Below the pieces are notes generated by a model. That model saw only the letters and a program-made list of their open reading frames with translations. It ran no database searches and had not been told where the DNA came from. The position numbers and the translations under genes are program-made. From Acanthochlamys bracteata (taxonomy: Eukaryota; Streptophyta; Magnoliopsida; Pandanales; Velloziaceae), in contig CM034142.1 of assembly GCA_019914995.1 (NCBI GenBank), positions 930,001 through 994,000 of the forward strand: a DNA stretch of 64,000 nucleotides, written 5' to 3'. This document shows, piece by piece, positions 34,991 through 48,400 of the stretch (position 1 is its first letter; the number at the start of each line of letters is the position of its first letter).

Positions 34991-37551
34991 GAATCTGTGA
35001 ATAGAATAGGTAAAGAAACAAAAATCTCATCTCTCATGCTTAAGCGGGTTGAGATCAAACCAAACACTGAGTTTAAGGAAAGTTCACTTTTGAAGTATTA
35101 TGTGAGCCAAATCTGCTGTCTGAGTGATGATTGTAATGGTGCATGTGTCAACCTTAAAAGATCTCTTGATAGTGGAGTTGTATTTTTATTACTCTCCCAA
35201 TGGATATAGTCCCATTGGTGGATGAACCATGTCAAATCTTGTCCCATTGTGCAATGTACTTGTGTAATATTTCTTGGGCTTACATAAGATGAGATTAAAT
35301 TTAGGAACCAAGTCTAATAGAAACTCAATTGTGTAGAGTAGTACGATGAGCTAATTCTGTTGTTGGTGAGGTTTGACTTTGGATGGTGCTTGTGTAAATA
35401 CCTTTTAATGGGGTTTGTCTTCTTTCACTCTCCCTATGCAGCCCTGTTTTTTAGGAAAATCAAGTTAAATCTTGTGCTTCTTTGTGTTGTGTGCTTCTTG
35501 TGTGTATTGTTTCTTTAAGTTGAGAAGCAATGAGATGATACCATTTAACTTCTTCACCTTATCCATCTATAAATGCTCTACACCTAGTAACTAATGATCT
35601 CGTATGTGATTCGTTCAAGCCACCAATGTAGGCTTCATGTATGCACGCATGAAGCTACCTTGCATTCGTTCTCCTTCCATGTGACTCGTCTGCATGTCCA
35701 ACTCAAAACCTTGTTTCTATTTTCTTCTTGTTTCTTTATCCTTCCATGTTTCATGCATGGTGTTATTATGCACCTGCATGCATATAGTAATTATGTTTGA
35801 CTTGTTTGTGCATTATTTGCTTACAATGGCGCAAAATGGTGTGGAAGTATCCACATAGCCGACCCATATAGTGAGATAAGAATCAGTAGTTGCCATTTTG
35901 CATGCATGATTCATACTTGTGTCATACTAGGCACAATTTCTAGTAACACTCTTGCGCATATTTTTGCACTCTAAGAATACCTTAAACTCCATTGGTGCTC
36001 TTCTGTAGAACATTGTTTTATCAAACCTTTCCGCTTCTCCTTCAAGGCATCTCCCTCTCCAATTTCCTATCATTGTTTAACATGTTAGATGGCTTCCGAA
36101 TGGACAATCTTTAATACACTATGTATATCAGGATTTGATACTTGGAGTTGCCATCTACATATAATTATGAAGTCTTTAGTAATTAATTGCTCCATGTTCT
36201 TTATCACCAAACTAGGTTTTAGGCAAACAACAGCTAGACGACTAATAAATTAGAATTACATGAATACCTCATAGTTATTTGGCTTATTTGTGTTAATTTA
36301 AATAAACAAGTAACATGTAGTATTTCCCTTTGCCAAGAACTTTCATCTATTTCATCTGATAGCATTACTATGCTTTTTAAAAGAGCTTGTCCACTTCCAA
36401 CAGTTTCTTTTCCCGCATAAATATAAATTTCTAATGCATGATTTTGATGCAGTTATGTGAATGTCATAATGTATGTGGTGGGGCTTGTCATATGCTGGAA
36501 GTGCGACGCATTCATGAGGGCCTTTGTTTTCGGTATGAATCAAATCAAGAAATTTCTGCCTGCAGAAAGTTGGTGGCAGATTTACCACAGAAGAATGCTA
36601 CTACCTTGGACGCTGATTGTTGACTCTGGAATACAGCATGCTTCGTTCCGGCATTTCGTGGTCTTGTGTTGGTCTATTTAGAAAAAAGAATATATTTGCT
36701 GGTATAGTTAGAAAAAAAAGAATTTAACTATTATCATTTTTTAAGATCAAATCTAATCATTGATATTTTCTTATGCACGAGTTCACTTTTAGAACTTACA
36801 AATTGCGGTATGGAATTTTTATTTGTAAAACTATTTTTGTAAATGAACAAGAAAGAAAGTTATACCTCTATTTTATAAATTTATGGTTGATTTTTTTTCT
36901 CTACTATTTTTAAATTGCACCGATTAAATATTATGAGCACGCTTTGTCTTGTATTTCACTCTTATTTTATGTCAAAATGTTATCTTATACTTTTTATAAA
37001 ATTTTTATAATTTTTTAAAATTTATTTTGAAATTTAGACAATACTAATAAATTTAAGTTAGAAAATTTTATTATTATTTTTTACTTTAAAAAGTAAAACT
37101 TTTGTAAAAAAATATTTAAAATATTTTAATATTTAAAATATTTTTTTTCATAAGTATTATTAAATATTCTCTGTGTACATTATTCAATCTTTAGTATCGC
37201 AATATAATTTTTTATAAACTTCGATTTTCTGTTATAACTAATAAAATTTTTATTACAAATATGATTATGCTACTCCTTCCAAATATTTAGAACTCTTTAA
37301 GAATAATATTTTAAATTTTGTGTTTCTACGTTATTATGCATTTATTATATACTAAAGTTTAACAAGCCGTATGTCGACTTTTAAGAATAGTATAGATATA
37401 TAATCTATATTTAGATATAAATGCATTCATAATTAAATTAGTATCTACATAGACAGCGACATAAAAGTATCTTAAGGTTTGATAATGAAATAATGTGTCA
37501 GACGAAAAATTAGATAAACAAGGAAAGCATAATCACTAGGTCCGCAGGCAA
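34991..37551. other. Gene-poor spacer with AT-rich MITE-like debris
   Basis: No convincing gene. 36950-37175 resembles the interior and right end (CATAAGTATTATTAAATATTC) of the Tourist-like family described at 54638. Several short open frames here have no family likeness. Confidence 0.4.
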
Positions 37552-37641
37552 CCGACCTTAGCTCAGTTGGTAGAGCGGAGGACTGTAGTGGAATGAAACT
37601 CAGAAATCCTTAGGTCGCTGGTTCGAATCCGGCAGGTCGGA
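37552..37641 (+). tRNA. tRNA-Tyr (anticodon GTA) with a 17-nt intron
   Basis: The acceptor stem CCGACCT/AGGTCGG, D-arm, anticodon GTA at 37585-37587, T-arm GGTTCGAATCC and discriminator A (37641) fold as plant tRNA-Tyr. The gene is 90 nt. Removing 37589-37605, one base 3' of the anticodon, leaves the expected 73-nt tRNA with CTGTAG-ATCCTT, so the insert is the normal tRNA-Tyr intron. A-box (TAGCTCAGTTGG) and B-box (GGTTCGAATCC) are intact. CAA precedes the gene and a T run at 37642-37647 is the pol III terminator. Confidence 0.96.
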
Positions 37642-37647
37642 TTTTTT
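37642..37647 (+). terminator. Pol III terminator of tRNA-Tyr
   Basis: Six T residues directly after the discriminator base. Confidence 0.85.
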
Positions 37648-37747
37648 AGTTTTGGGCATTTTCTGTCTAGTACCTTCTTTCTCTTTTTGGTCCTTTCTCT
37701 TCAATTTTCTACTTATCGCTGAATTCTTACTTTACATTTGAATATTG

Positions 37748-38000
37748 TGGGTGTGTTTTAAATATTTAAAACTTCACTTTTTTTCCCGTCAAATTTAAAT
37801 TTTAAAAAAAATTACCTAAGTTTTACTTCAACTATCTACATCAGTTATTCATCGAATTCAAAATTTACTTCTGTTTTACTATTTTAAAATTCAACATTTT
37901 AACTTTTAGAACTTTATTTTTAAATAAAATAAAAATATAAAAATCAAACTTAATTTCAATTTTTTAAAAGACTTTCCTTTCATAATTCATTTTTACCAAA
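37748..38000. mobile_element. Possible degraded relative of the 18183 MITE
   Basis: Begins GGGTGTGTTTTAAATATTTA and continues AACTTCACTTTTTTTCCCG, paralleling the left end of the 18183-18479 element (GGGCGTGTTTCAAA... ACTCCACTTTCTCCCG). The right end is unclear. Confidence 0.35.
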
Positions 38001-38198
38001 TTTAATTTCCTGCATTTACAATACCATAAATAATTAGAAACAATATAACAAAAGATTTAACCTTTGAAAAACACATTAATCGCACAAAAAAAAAATGATT
38101 TTTTTGTAATATTTGAATGAAAAATTCGTAACTATTTTATAAGGGTTAAATATAAACACATTGACGGCACGTCAATTATTTGCCGTTAGATCAAATTA

Positions 38199-38395
38199 TT
38201 AGATGGTATTTAGAAATATTTATAAAATAAAGTTTTTTAAAAATAAAACTATTTTTATTTTTTACTTTTAAAAAGGTAATAATATATAATAAAATCTTAT
38301 TACCTAAAATTTTTTTATATTTTTAAATATATTTATTATATATTTATAAAATATATAAAATTAAAAATTAAAAAGTGAAGTAATACCAAACGGAG
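38199..38395. mobile_element. AT-rich MITE-like copy
   Basis: Starts near TTAGATGGTATTTAGAAATA and ends near AAGTAATACCAAACGGAGCC, the ends being roughly inverted. Interior like the Tourist-like copies elsewhere. Borders are approximate. A similar unbounded block is at 38635-38810. Confidence 0.4.
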
Positions 38396-39052
38396 CCGGT
38401 GGTCAAAATTTTGATATATGTGAATTTATTTCTGCCTATATATTTAGAACAAACAAAACCACTCCCTTTACTTTGAAGACTCCTAGAGATTCTCCTTGAT
38501 ATAAACGCATCATTTTCTTATATAAAATATGAGATGAATTCTTGCATCCTTGCCGTCCGATCAATTGATCGGATGGCTGAAACAAAAGCACAGCAGTGTG
38601 TATAAGATCTATCTATTCAGATATTTGAGATTACTTATAAAATAAATTTTTTTCGAAATAAATATTATTTTAAAATTTTTTCAAAAAATAAACTCTATTT
38701 TATACTTTTCAAATTTTAAACAAATAATATAAAAAGTTATTAAAAAAAATTTAAAATTAAAATAAAAAAGTATTAAAAAGTACTGTAAAAATAGTGCTTA
38801 TATTTCTCTCTATATATAATCTATATATATAATACAACAGCTAACAGCAAACAAAATTTCTTTCACGTTTTCAGCAGAATCTAAATATTTGAACAGCTAT
38901 CTTCATGTCAAACATTGACACTTCTTTTTTTTTTGGTTGGAATCCTATTCCTATTATCCTATACTCCAAAAACCTGCACATTGATTAATTACATTGCCCT
39001 GCGGACGCCCTTGTGGTTCCGCAGGAATAAAAAGTTACTATATTTGTTGGTG

Positions 39053-39142
39053 ATGAAGAATCCCCTCCTCCTCCTCTTCCCCCTTCTCTCCTTCGTTTTC
39101 TTCTCGCCGGCCATGCAATGCGCCCTTACGAATGACTGCTAA
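39053..39142 (+). CDS. Short secreted-peptide-like ORF, 29 aa, uncertain
   Basis: MKNPLLLLFPLLSFVFFSPA followed by MQCALTNDC and a stop: a textbook signal peptide with a tiny Cys-containing remainder. It could be the first exon of a small secreted protein, a truncated gene, or chance. It lies only 46 bp from the 3' end of the QUA2-like gene on the opposite strand. A TATATATAAT stretch occurs ~230 bp upstream. I do not recognise a family. Confidence 0.25.
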   Translation: MKNPLLLLFPLLSFVFFSPAMQCALTNDC

Positions 39143-39188
39143 AGCTTAAATTTTAAGAAGGGAAAAAAATTTGAATACTTCTATAGTT

Positions 39189-42100
39189 TTATATCTGTTG
39201 CTTCCTGAAGAAAGGTTTCTGGCAAACTAAAAGTTTCTCGTCGCTGTTGCTGTCTAGGTCCATCATTCGAGCGTCCCACGTTAGCTGTGTCATTACTGTT
39301 CTTGCTTCTTCGATGAGCGGTGCTACATCTCTTAGTATCACCCATCCCTGCATGGTTTCTTTTAAATCAGCATCAGAAGAAAAGTTTGTCAAATAGAAAC
39401 GAAAAAAATGAATAATGATTTGATATGCATTTGAATCGTATGAATTGAATAGAACTAAAGCATAGATGTACCAATGATCTATACGATTTGCAACAAGATT
39501 GCAGAGAAGGAAAATTAATTAACAGAAGGTTTCCTGGGGCACTGTAACTGGCTTAGGCTCATGCAGAATCGTAAGAGCTCAATGAAGTATTATGACCTAC
39601 AGAATTTTGTGTAGCATCATATGGTGATCCTTAAATACAAAAAGAGCCGTTACTTGTTAATTGTATCAGATGAGGCTTGGACGCCTTTTAGTATGATGTA
39701 AAGATTTTAGTATGACGTAAAAGAGTTTCCTGTTGAACATATGTCTGGTTTAGACATGAAAGATGCAAAATTTATCCATGTAGCGAAATGATCGAAACTT
39801 CTACAGATGCTTATCTAGAACACTAGAAGTGAGCACAGGGCTAGATACACATGCAAACCAAACTAAGCAAGCATGGTTTTCTTCCATTCTTGTTCATTTA
39901 TTCATTAATGCAAACACTATGGCCATTAAGAGGTATATAGACAAGACCGACATCATGAAGGATTGGAAGAAAATCTATAGCAGCACAATAGTTAAAAGCA
40001 AATTTAAATAAGATAGACAGTGAACAAAAGAAAGAAAAAAAAAATGCAAAAGTCAAGGGTCTATCAAAAGTATCTAAAATCGCGTGTGATCGTTGCTCAG
40101 GTAAAAGTAAGCATTTTTACCTCTGGACGAAGGATGCGATCAACTTCTAGACAAATGTCAAGCATGGAGCATCTGCCTTGCCAACGAGTCTGAAGAGATA
40201 GTAAACCCTCAGCATGCACCATATCATAAGTTCGTGGATATGTAGGAAATGCTTCGCACCTACCCAAGGGGCATGTTTAACATAGAAGTCAATCATCTTC
40301 AATCGAATACACAAAAGTTGAACTAGATTGCCAATCTGATATATGGTTCAAACATAAAATAATACTGTTGATAAGAAAAGACAAATACTTCAGTGATTTC
40401 TCTTACCAATCATGCTGGACCCCAATGAATCCCCTATCAAGAATAAGAGGAAGGTGATTGGGACCACGTGTTGGGACAACATTCATAACCCACAAAGATT
40501 TTCCAGCTTTCAATAATGCATTATTGAAACCACCAAACCGAGCATTCATGTCCAGCACATTTCGGACCATGTTAAAGGGTGGCAAAGGATCTTCATCACC
40601 AGGCCTCTTGGGGTGATCCGAGAATATCAGGGGGGAAAGGAGAGACCAATAGTTGCGAACTGCTGAATTCCAGTTTGATGCATCTTGAGAGAAGTCCTCT
40701 GATTGCACACCTGATGGAGGTTAAAGAAAAACAATGCAACAGAGATAGTAAAATTATAAGAAATCACCTTAAGCAAAAGCTATATGCAAAAACAAAAACA
40801 TTCTTAGAAAACTATAAATACCATATACATCCAATTCAGTTGAGTTTAATCTAGCTCGAGAAGGCCATGTTGTACGATCCTCAATGGGAATCCAGCGCCT
40901 ACTTCTAGTTCCTCCTATGCAAGGATTGAGTGGTCGGTAGTAAGGAGATTCAACATCACGACTCTTGCCACAAACATCAGGGCCAGATTTCCTGTGACTT
41001 CAGATGGTATATTATAATGTAATTCATGGTACATTAAATATGAATTATGACCCTGTTAAGAAATGACAGATAACTTACCGAGAATAATAACACTTCTTTT
41101 TTATGGCCTTCTTCCACACAACTGTTTCCTCTAGTTGAGATAAAATGTCCCAACATAGGTTTGCAGAAAAACCACGAATAAGATCCCACTTCTTCTGATT
41201 CTCTTTGTCACGGAGAGCTCTATGAGTATTCAGAAGTGAAGTCCAGACAAAATAGCCTCCGGGCTTCAGAAGTCTGTCTACTTCAGCTAAGAAAATGCCA
41301 TCTGCCACATAGTTAAAATATAAACATTCTCAGTTGTGCTCTTCAGTTTACACATGCAAAACAATAATAACATGAAAAAGATCATGTGCAGACACTTTGT
41401 TATTAGCTTTGGGCTTGTCCAAGGAACTCTTCCTTGCAACTAGTTATTACAGTTGATCAATGAAAAATGTCTCAGGATTCAACTTTACTAAAGTTCAAAT
41501 GAAATGCTTGTTGGAACTAGGATACTGGCACCTTCCCGTGTACAACAGAAAGGTTAATACATGAAAAAGCACTCAAAGTAGTCTAGAATCATTGATTTTT
41601 CCTGTCATAGTTATATATGTGATTGTAAATTATAAAAAACATTAGAAAAAAGTAGGACGGGTACGCCTGTTAATTTATGGAAAATTCATGAGAATTATGG
41701 ACAATGCAATTGATTGTGCAAGTCATGATCATAAGGAATCAATTGATGGCTTTCATGGAATGAAATTCTTTCTATTTACGTAGTCCAGATTAACTTGGAC
41801 AAAATTGATAGCACATCACAGAAATCTCATCGATTCAGTGAGCATGCCTAAAATTCACGATCCAGTTACAATACCTAATGAAATAATTAGCATACTAAGG
41901 GGTCCTGCCATAAACTCTAAATGAGCATGCCTAAAATGCTAGGGTCTCAAACTACAATTGAGGTTGAAACTAGAATCACTTCAGGAAACTCATGAATAAT
42001 AGGAACTCGCTCTGATAAGTCAGAAAGTATTAATTCCATCTACAAAATCGGCTGAACAAAAATGGAGGTGTCTTATCCACTACACTATAGATAGTTAATG

Positions 42101-44497
42101 CCAAAAGAGGCCCAACAATCATTTTTGTCAAATACTTCTAGCTTTGAAAACAAAGCCATTGACAACAAAGCACCAGTGCTTAATAATCATCAAGAGTACC
42201 TATACAGAAACTCACGAGTTAGTGCCTTAATGATAATGGTCATATCAATAGAGAGCAAATAGCAAGTGCATTCTTCATGCACAACACAAGCGTGCCTAGG
42301 AAACTTTGTTATCAATTCACATACACTGATATTTATGTTGGTACAACCATAAAATTGACTTGAGGAGTTTAAACCAAGGAGGGTCTTGTAAGTCAAAATG
42401 CCCTACACAGGCATCATACTGTAGGACTGACACCATCTTAATGTGATGCGTATGCATGAGATACATGATTAATTGGACTGTTCATATGAAAAGAAAATTA
42501 TCAAACTTGCTTTGACAGCAAGCAATTTTAATACCCAAATAAAGCCATTATACTTGAGGATATAATGATATAGAGACACAAGCATGAAATACAAGCAGAC
42601 TTATACTAACCATTCTTCTCCCAGTCAATTCCGCATCTCGCACAATGCAGCATATCAAAAGATAAGTAAGGAAATGGCAGTTGCCTTGTTGAAAAAGAGC
42701 CAATCATAGCTGGGATTCCTCTCTCAAGTGTAAGCTGCACTTGACTACCTGAAGTCTCATAGTTAGCAATGCAGAGGGTTAAAAGCCCTTTCGAGGAAAG
42801 GTGTGCCCCAAATGTACCAAAGCCGCAGCCAATATCCAGGACAGTTCGAATCTGCAATATTTATCACATACCATCAGATGAATAATAAACAATATGATTA
42901 CACATATGATGTACTCTTGTTTGCTACGCAAAAGGTTAAAATTATAAGAGATACAACAAATTCGAGAACAAAATATGTCGAAGGTAGATACCCAACTACA
43001 TGATTAATTGTGACGTTGATATCTGTTTGTTCAGATATAAAATCAATCATTTCAGAAATATAATTTATCGATGAAGGGCATTTTCATCTCTGTGACGTGA
43101 GCACAGATGGACAAATTATACTTGACAAGACCCGTCACTTTGTCAAGACTCCAACCGAAACCAGAGCAAACATTTAGCTGAAGTGGAACACATTTATGTC
43201 GATGTTATCTCCAACTTATATGCACTGCAATTGTGAATAATGCCTTCGCACAAAATTAGGTGTTCCTGCTGGTTTTCTCACCTCTCAAATTCATTCCATG
43301 TACAATCCACTACAAGATAAAATTATAGCTTCCAAGATGCGAAGATGTTAGTATGTTACACTGAAGATTGACAAAAGCCTGTATGAAAGCAACATAAAGT
43401 TATAAGCTGGCAGTCATACATCAACTATGACAGTTTTGTATTAGCAGCAAACCTTTAGTCTGCGACAAACAAATACAAAGAAAATCCGCATAAGTCATGC
43501 TTAGCAGGTCTCTAAGCAATTCAAGCTAAGTCCAAACAGCAGAAATGGTCAATCTCCTGTCAAAATATTTTTAGATGATTTTTATTTTTTTTGTTAATCT
43601 CATTTCTTTAGCAAGAAGAAAACTCATAAGCATCAACCTTACCCCAGCTTCATTGAAATTAGCCTCACTCCTCAAGCCAACCATCTCAGCAATTTGATGC
43701 GAATAATCTTCCACTCCATCAACCATGAGTGAATCCGACCGAAACGCAATGTGCTCTTCCTCGACCATCATCCTAAAATTGTAGCAGTTTTAAGTAACAT
43801 ACACTAAAATATGAGCAACCAAGCAACAACATGTAATCTACCTCTTTGTCAAGCTGCCTGAGGAAAATTCATGACCAGTAATCTTCACATTATCTTTCCA
43901 AATAAAGTCTCTCCCTGTTGGCCACCGTAGTGGGATCCTGTAGTTCCTTGGAGGCAGAACCAGACAACCCTCATCATTTGCATAATTCCTAAAGCAATTC
44001 CGTTCATACTCTACACCATCCAAGATTTCAGAATCAGCATTCTCTGAAATATTATAGTAGCAAGGGACATAATTTTCATATTCAGGCTGACAGAAATCCA
44101 GCTCCTTTCGTTTGGCTATGCCGTGCGAGAGCTCCCCTAAAACTGCAAGATCAGATAAAACTTGCTCCTGCATTCTCCGGTAGCTTTGGTGAATACTAAC
44201 TTGTGAAGATGCAGAAATTGACATAGACCAATATAATGAACCAAAAAGTGCAAGTACAATCACAACAGACATGCCTAGCTTGAGAAGGGTTAAAGTAAGC
44301 TTCTGTTGAACTTTTGCAACTCCACCGAGGCTTGCAATCTCATGGTTGAACCCATTACAGTAGTAATTCTTAGCTTGCAGATGTTTGTCAAAGAAGAAAT
44401 CTTTAGCCTGGCTAATATGATTGAAAGGGGGAAGGTCACCGCCTCCAATACTCGACGGGGTTCCACCGGAGAGTCCACGGTGCAGCGGCCTAGACAT
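39189..44497 (-). CDS. QUA2: QUASIMODO2/TSD2-like Golgi methyltransferase (PMT29 type), 673 aa, eight exons
   Basis: Exons: 44497-43842, 43772-43643, 42851-42611, 41301-41079, 40991-40822, 40710-40407, 40259-40121, 39347-39189; all GT-AG and in phase. By family it is a Golgi type II membrane protein that uses S-adenosylmethionine, needed for homogalacturonan pectin and cell adhesion. Short cytosolic tail starting [12 protein letters not shown], one transmembrane helix (~70-92, [20 protein letters not shown]), a stem, then the two-part methyltransferase domain: [28 protein letters not shown] motif [14 protein letters not shown] (266-279), [59 protein letters not shown] and the end [14 protein letters not shown]. 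The start aligns with QUA2 (about 684 aa) as remembered; ten more in-frame codons upstream are likely 5' UTR. An acceptor CTGTAG|GAAATTG near 44547 implies a 5' UTR intron. Confidence 0.93.
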
Positions 44498-45348
44498 TGA
44501 CTCTCTAACAGAGCTGACCACCCACAAGCAAAGATCTTCAATTTCCTACAGTAAAAAAGGACCAACACTATTAGATAACAGAAAAAGAATCCAATCCATG
44601 TCAAACATTCCAATCTTCAGTTTCAGTGTCTGATTAATTGGCAACGGAACAAATGCATTTAAATCTAATTGAGCACACCAGGATGAGATCCACTAACTAT
44701 TTAATGTGAAACAAGAAATTACAGCAAGAATATTTACAAACTGCTCCAAATTAACTCGATTTATACAACATAGCAAATGAGAAACTCAATCACAAAATGA
44801 ATTAAAGTACGAAATAGAGCAAAATAATAGAGAATTCTTAATTGGCATCGGCAAACTGCACAAAAAAGCGAGCGAAATTCCACATTTACTGAATTCCCAA
44901 CTGAGAACAATGACAGATCGAATTTTGGCTCATATTAAATGCAACCCATGACAAAATAACTCAAAATTTCAAGACTGGTATTGATTAAAATGCAAAAAAT
45001 GGGGAAAAAAGTTTCCACCATTGCTGAATCCCAACCCAAGAAAACAATGAACAAGATAAAGTTGTGGCTCAAGTTTAACACAACCCAGACCAGAAAAACC
45101 AAAATTTCGACATGGGTAATCGATAAAAACGGATCAAACCAACATAAAAATCCACCTTTTTCTGAACGGCGCATTGCATGAAACACCACCATCACCAACA
45201 ACAAGAAGAAGAAAGCGAGGTGATTATTCTCTTCGGGTTTCGTTTGTTGGTTCCAAATGTCACCAAGAAGTACAGAAAGGACAAAGATTCTCCCACAGTT
45301 GTAGCTCACGAGCTCTTGTTCTTTCTTCCTCTGTTTCTTTTCCAGAAA

Positions 45349-45379
<31 letters not shown>

Positions 45380-45420
45380 CAATAATCTTAACAACAATAT
45401 ACATATCTGCATATAGCCAA
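44498..45420 (-). promoter_or_regulatory. Probable 5' UTR, leader intron and promoter of the QUA2-like gene
   Basis: Upstream of the start codon, an acceptor-like CTGTAG|GAAATTG (~44547) suggests a spliced leader. A GA/CT microsatellite (45352-45379) could lie in the leader or core promoter. No other gene seen. Confidence 0.4.
45352..45379. repeat. GA microsatellite
   Basis: A run of about 14 GA dinucleotides, read as CT in the sense of the QUA2-like gene, where such tracts are common in plant leaders. Confidence 0.8.
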
Positions 45421-48400
45421 AAGAGAAACAAAAAGAAAAGATTGAAATCTTTTCAAGAAGTGAAAAAGAAGAACCTTTTTCTTCCGGTGGTTACAATCAG
45501 CATCTTCTTGTTTTTCTATTGTTTTTGTTTTTTGTTTCTGAGAATTTTAAGAAAATATTTCTTTTATATGTGTGACCAAAAAATAAAGACAAACATAAAA
45601 ACATATTTCTGTTTATATATGTATATAAAAGCTACATTATACATCATGATATATATGTATATATTCAAAAAAAAAAATTTTAAAAACATTCAAAAGTTCT
45701 ATATTTTAATCAAGCACAAATTTATCGTATCTTTAATTGAAGAAATTTAAATATAAACAATGTTTTTCTTCTGAGAAAATTTGCTCATTAATGACCAAAA
45801 TCTTAACTAGTGAATAATTAATTAATTAATTAGATCATAAGATCTCTAGTCAAAATATATAGTTAACTATTAAGTCATAAATATATATACAAATTTTTTG
45901 GTACCACTTTTTACGCACGGAAGCTTTTATGATAAAAAGTTTTTTTAATGTAAAAATAAAAATCATATATAAAAACTATATCTACAAATTTTATTATTCC
46001 ATTTTAAAATGTTTTATAATTATTATAAAATTATTTATTGAAATAAAAAGCTTTTCAACTATTTTTAAAGCTTTTTAGAAAATAATATTTTTAAATATTT
46101 TAAAAGTCAAAATTTTACAAACCGATAACTTTTCATCAAATATTTATTTCTTTTTTTTATTATAAAAATCTTAAAATTATTTGTTTTATAATTTTTTTTA
46201 ATAAAAAATAAATAATAAAATTTTATGATATAATTTATATTTAAAATTTATAAATATTTAATTAAAATTAAAATTAATAAAATAGAGTTTATAAGCAACG
46301 AGCAAATATCACTCAATTGTTCATTCCGGCAGTGGTGCTGTAACCGCATTGTGGGCCCCGAACGGTGAAGTATTTCACGCGGTCACCGCCTCAACTGAAG
46401 TACTAGCGCTGTCGGCGGGCTTGTCAGAGTTTAACTGAGACCGATGATCTGAATCTATAATCCATCCTTTGATCAAGAGATAATATATAAACCGATTTGT
46501 TAAAGTTTAAATACATGTTTGATAAATCTTCGAATATCGATCTTCTCAATCAAAATTTTACTTGGAGCCGAAGAAAGTTCTAAGCTTCTATATGCAAATT
46601 CCACTCTCGAAAAAAATTTACCAAGCACATGTTTTTTTTTTTTTTTTTTTGCTTACTAACTCAACTTTAAAAAAAAAACGAACTCAAAAAAGACTTGAAA
46701 AAGACCTTAATTTGCTATATTGATTATGAGTGTAACATACTGCAAAAATTTTAAAAGTTAAAATGAAAATTACTTTTTATCTTCCAGGAGCGTTTGAAAA
46801 ATAAAAACTTAAAAATGAGATGAAATAAACTGGCATAAGTAATACCAAATATGCACTCATCGTATATACATAGGCTGTAGAGGAGTTATCGAAACGTAAA
46901 ATAAAAAAGAGTTGGAAAGTTTAACCAAACATCAGCTCAAAGACCATCCTTCAAAATGATTGAAGCGGTTGAAATGTAATGGTCATAACAAACCCGCCAG
47001 TTATTTCCTGCATCAGACACAATTGAACACCATAAGGAAATAGCCTTCTTCTTGATTGAAACAGCACAGACAAACAAAAACGTTGCAGGCACCCCAACAA
47101 TAAATTCGAATAGTAACACAATTATATCAGGTAGTTGACTACCTTTCAATGGTTTGCAATGTCTAGCAGAAACCTTGCAGATTAGGTACTTAATTGCAGT
47201 GCATATTTCATGATCGTAGGATTCGTGTACATTAACAGTATTCGAATATAGATGTTAACGAATGCGTACAGAAAATTCATGAGCCTTCATGATGCATGTG
47301 AGTGTGAAAGTTTGTAAAGGACAAATGCACACCGAAGGGAAATACAATAAATCCCAAAATTTTTGGCACCTGCTTGTCTCCAATCTTTCTCGCTGTGAAG
47401 CCACTCGCTAAGCCCAGTTTCCAGTAAGAACTCAGGCGAACTCATTAAAGATAAACAGGAAACAAAGAGCAGGAATACTTGCATACTAAAGATACATACT
47501 TGAATCAATTTGAGACATGATACTTTTCCAATAACTGAGAAATAGTTTCATGGCATCAGGAATTTTCACCAATCTTTCTTTTGCATTTGACACAAGGTGA
47601 AAGACACATATATTTCTTGCAGTTGGGAAATAGCATGCCAAAGGACTTTAAACCAGAATACCTTCCAATCTCGACTAAGAATCATCAGAATAGCTACATA
47701 CAAATTTCTCCAGTAAAATTCATATAGCCTCTTTTAATTGTATCATATATTACACGGTCTCTCCTAAAACACTTTGACTTCAACAAATACATAGGCATCA
47801 CATACAACAATTTATGCGAGTACAGTACGACGCTGTCTAAGAGAACCCATTGGGGATAAATCAGATGACATCTGCCTTGAGATTCACCACAGCCATCAAC
47901 TAACATTCATTAGAAGTCTTCAATCAAGAAATAGTCTTTCTATACTTGCATCATTTTTTCGTCTTACTTACAGAGGTCCATGTTTAGACAAATAAAAAGT
48001 TCTGAACCATTCGAAACTACAGGTTATAGCACAACCACTTCGCTATTAACAAATCCAACAAGAGCTATAAAGAAGGCCACAAAGGTAGAAGGTGAGTGTC
48101 AGCTAGAGAAACGGCCAATGAGCGAAAACATCATCTCCTAAGTTTCAAAACATAGCTTTCTCAAAAACTATGTAATTATGTAAGCATGAGCATCATAGAC
48201 TCAAAGGCACATAATAATTTTTAGTTTCAACTTGAAAGCAGCTCTCCCAGATCTATTAATGTAATCTACTCTGCAGCCTAACAATATTAAAGCATACAAA
48301 GAGGCAGATCAATGTTTTCCCAATAGGTTGTAGCAAATAGAATCATCTTATAAACCTCTATTCCACATTTCAATGAAAGAAAATGCAGATACAAATTGCG

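Noticed and set aside
36438..36681. Cys-rich short frames near an acceptor-like TTTTGATGCAG
   Set aside because: Could suggest a terminal exon, but no upstream exon, no family resemblance and strong AT-rich surroundings.
45178..45750. A 190-codon plus-strand open frame
   Set aside because: Dominated by low-complexity Lys/Phe codons, a GA microsatellite and AT runs; it lies in the QUA2-like promoter/leader antisense and has no family likeness.
46937..47906. Several 60-75 codon minus-strand frames
   Set aside because: No shared frame, splice logic or family motifs; lengths are as expected by chance.
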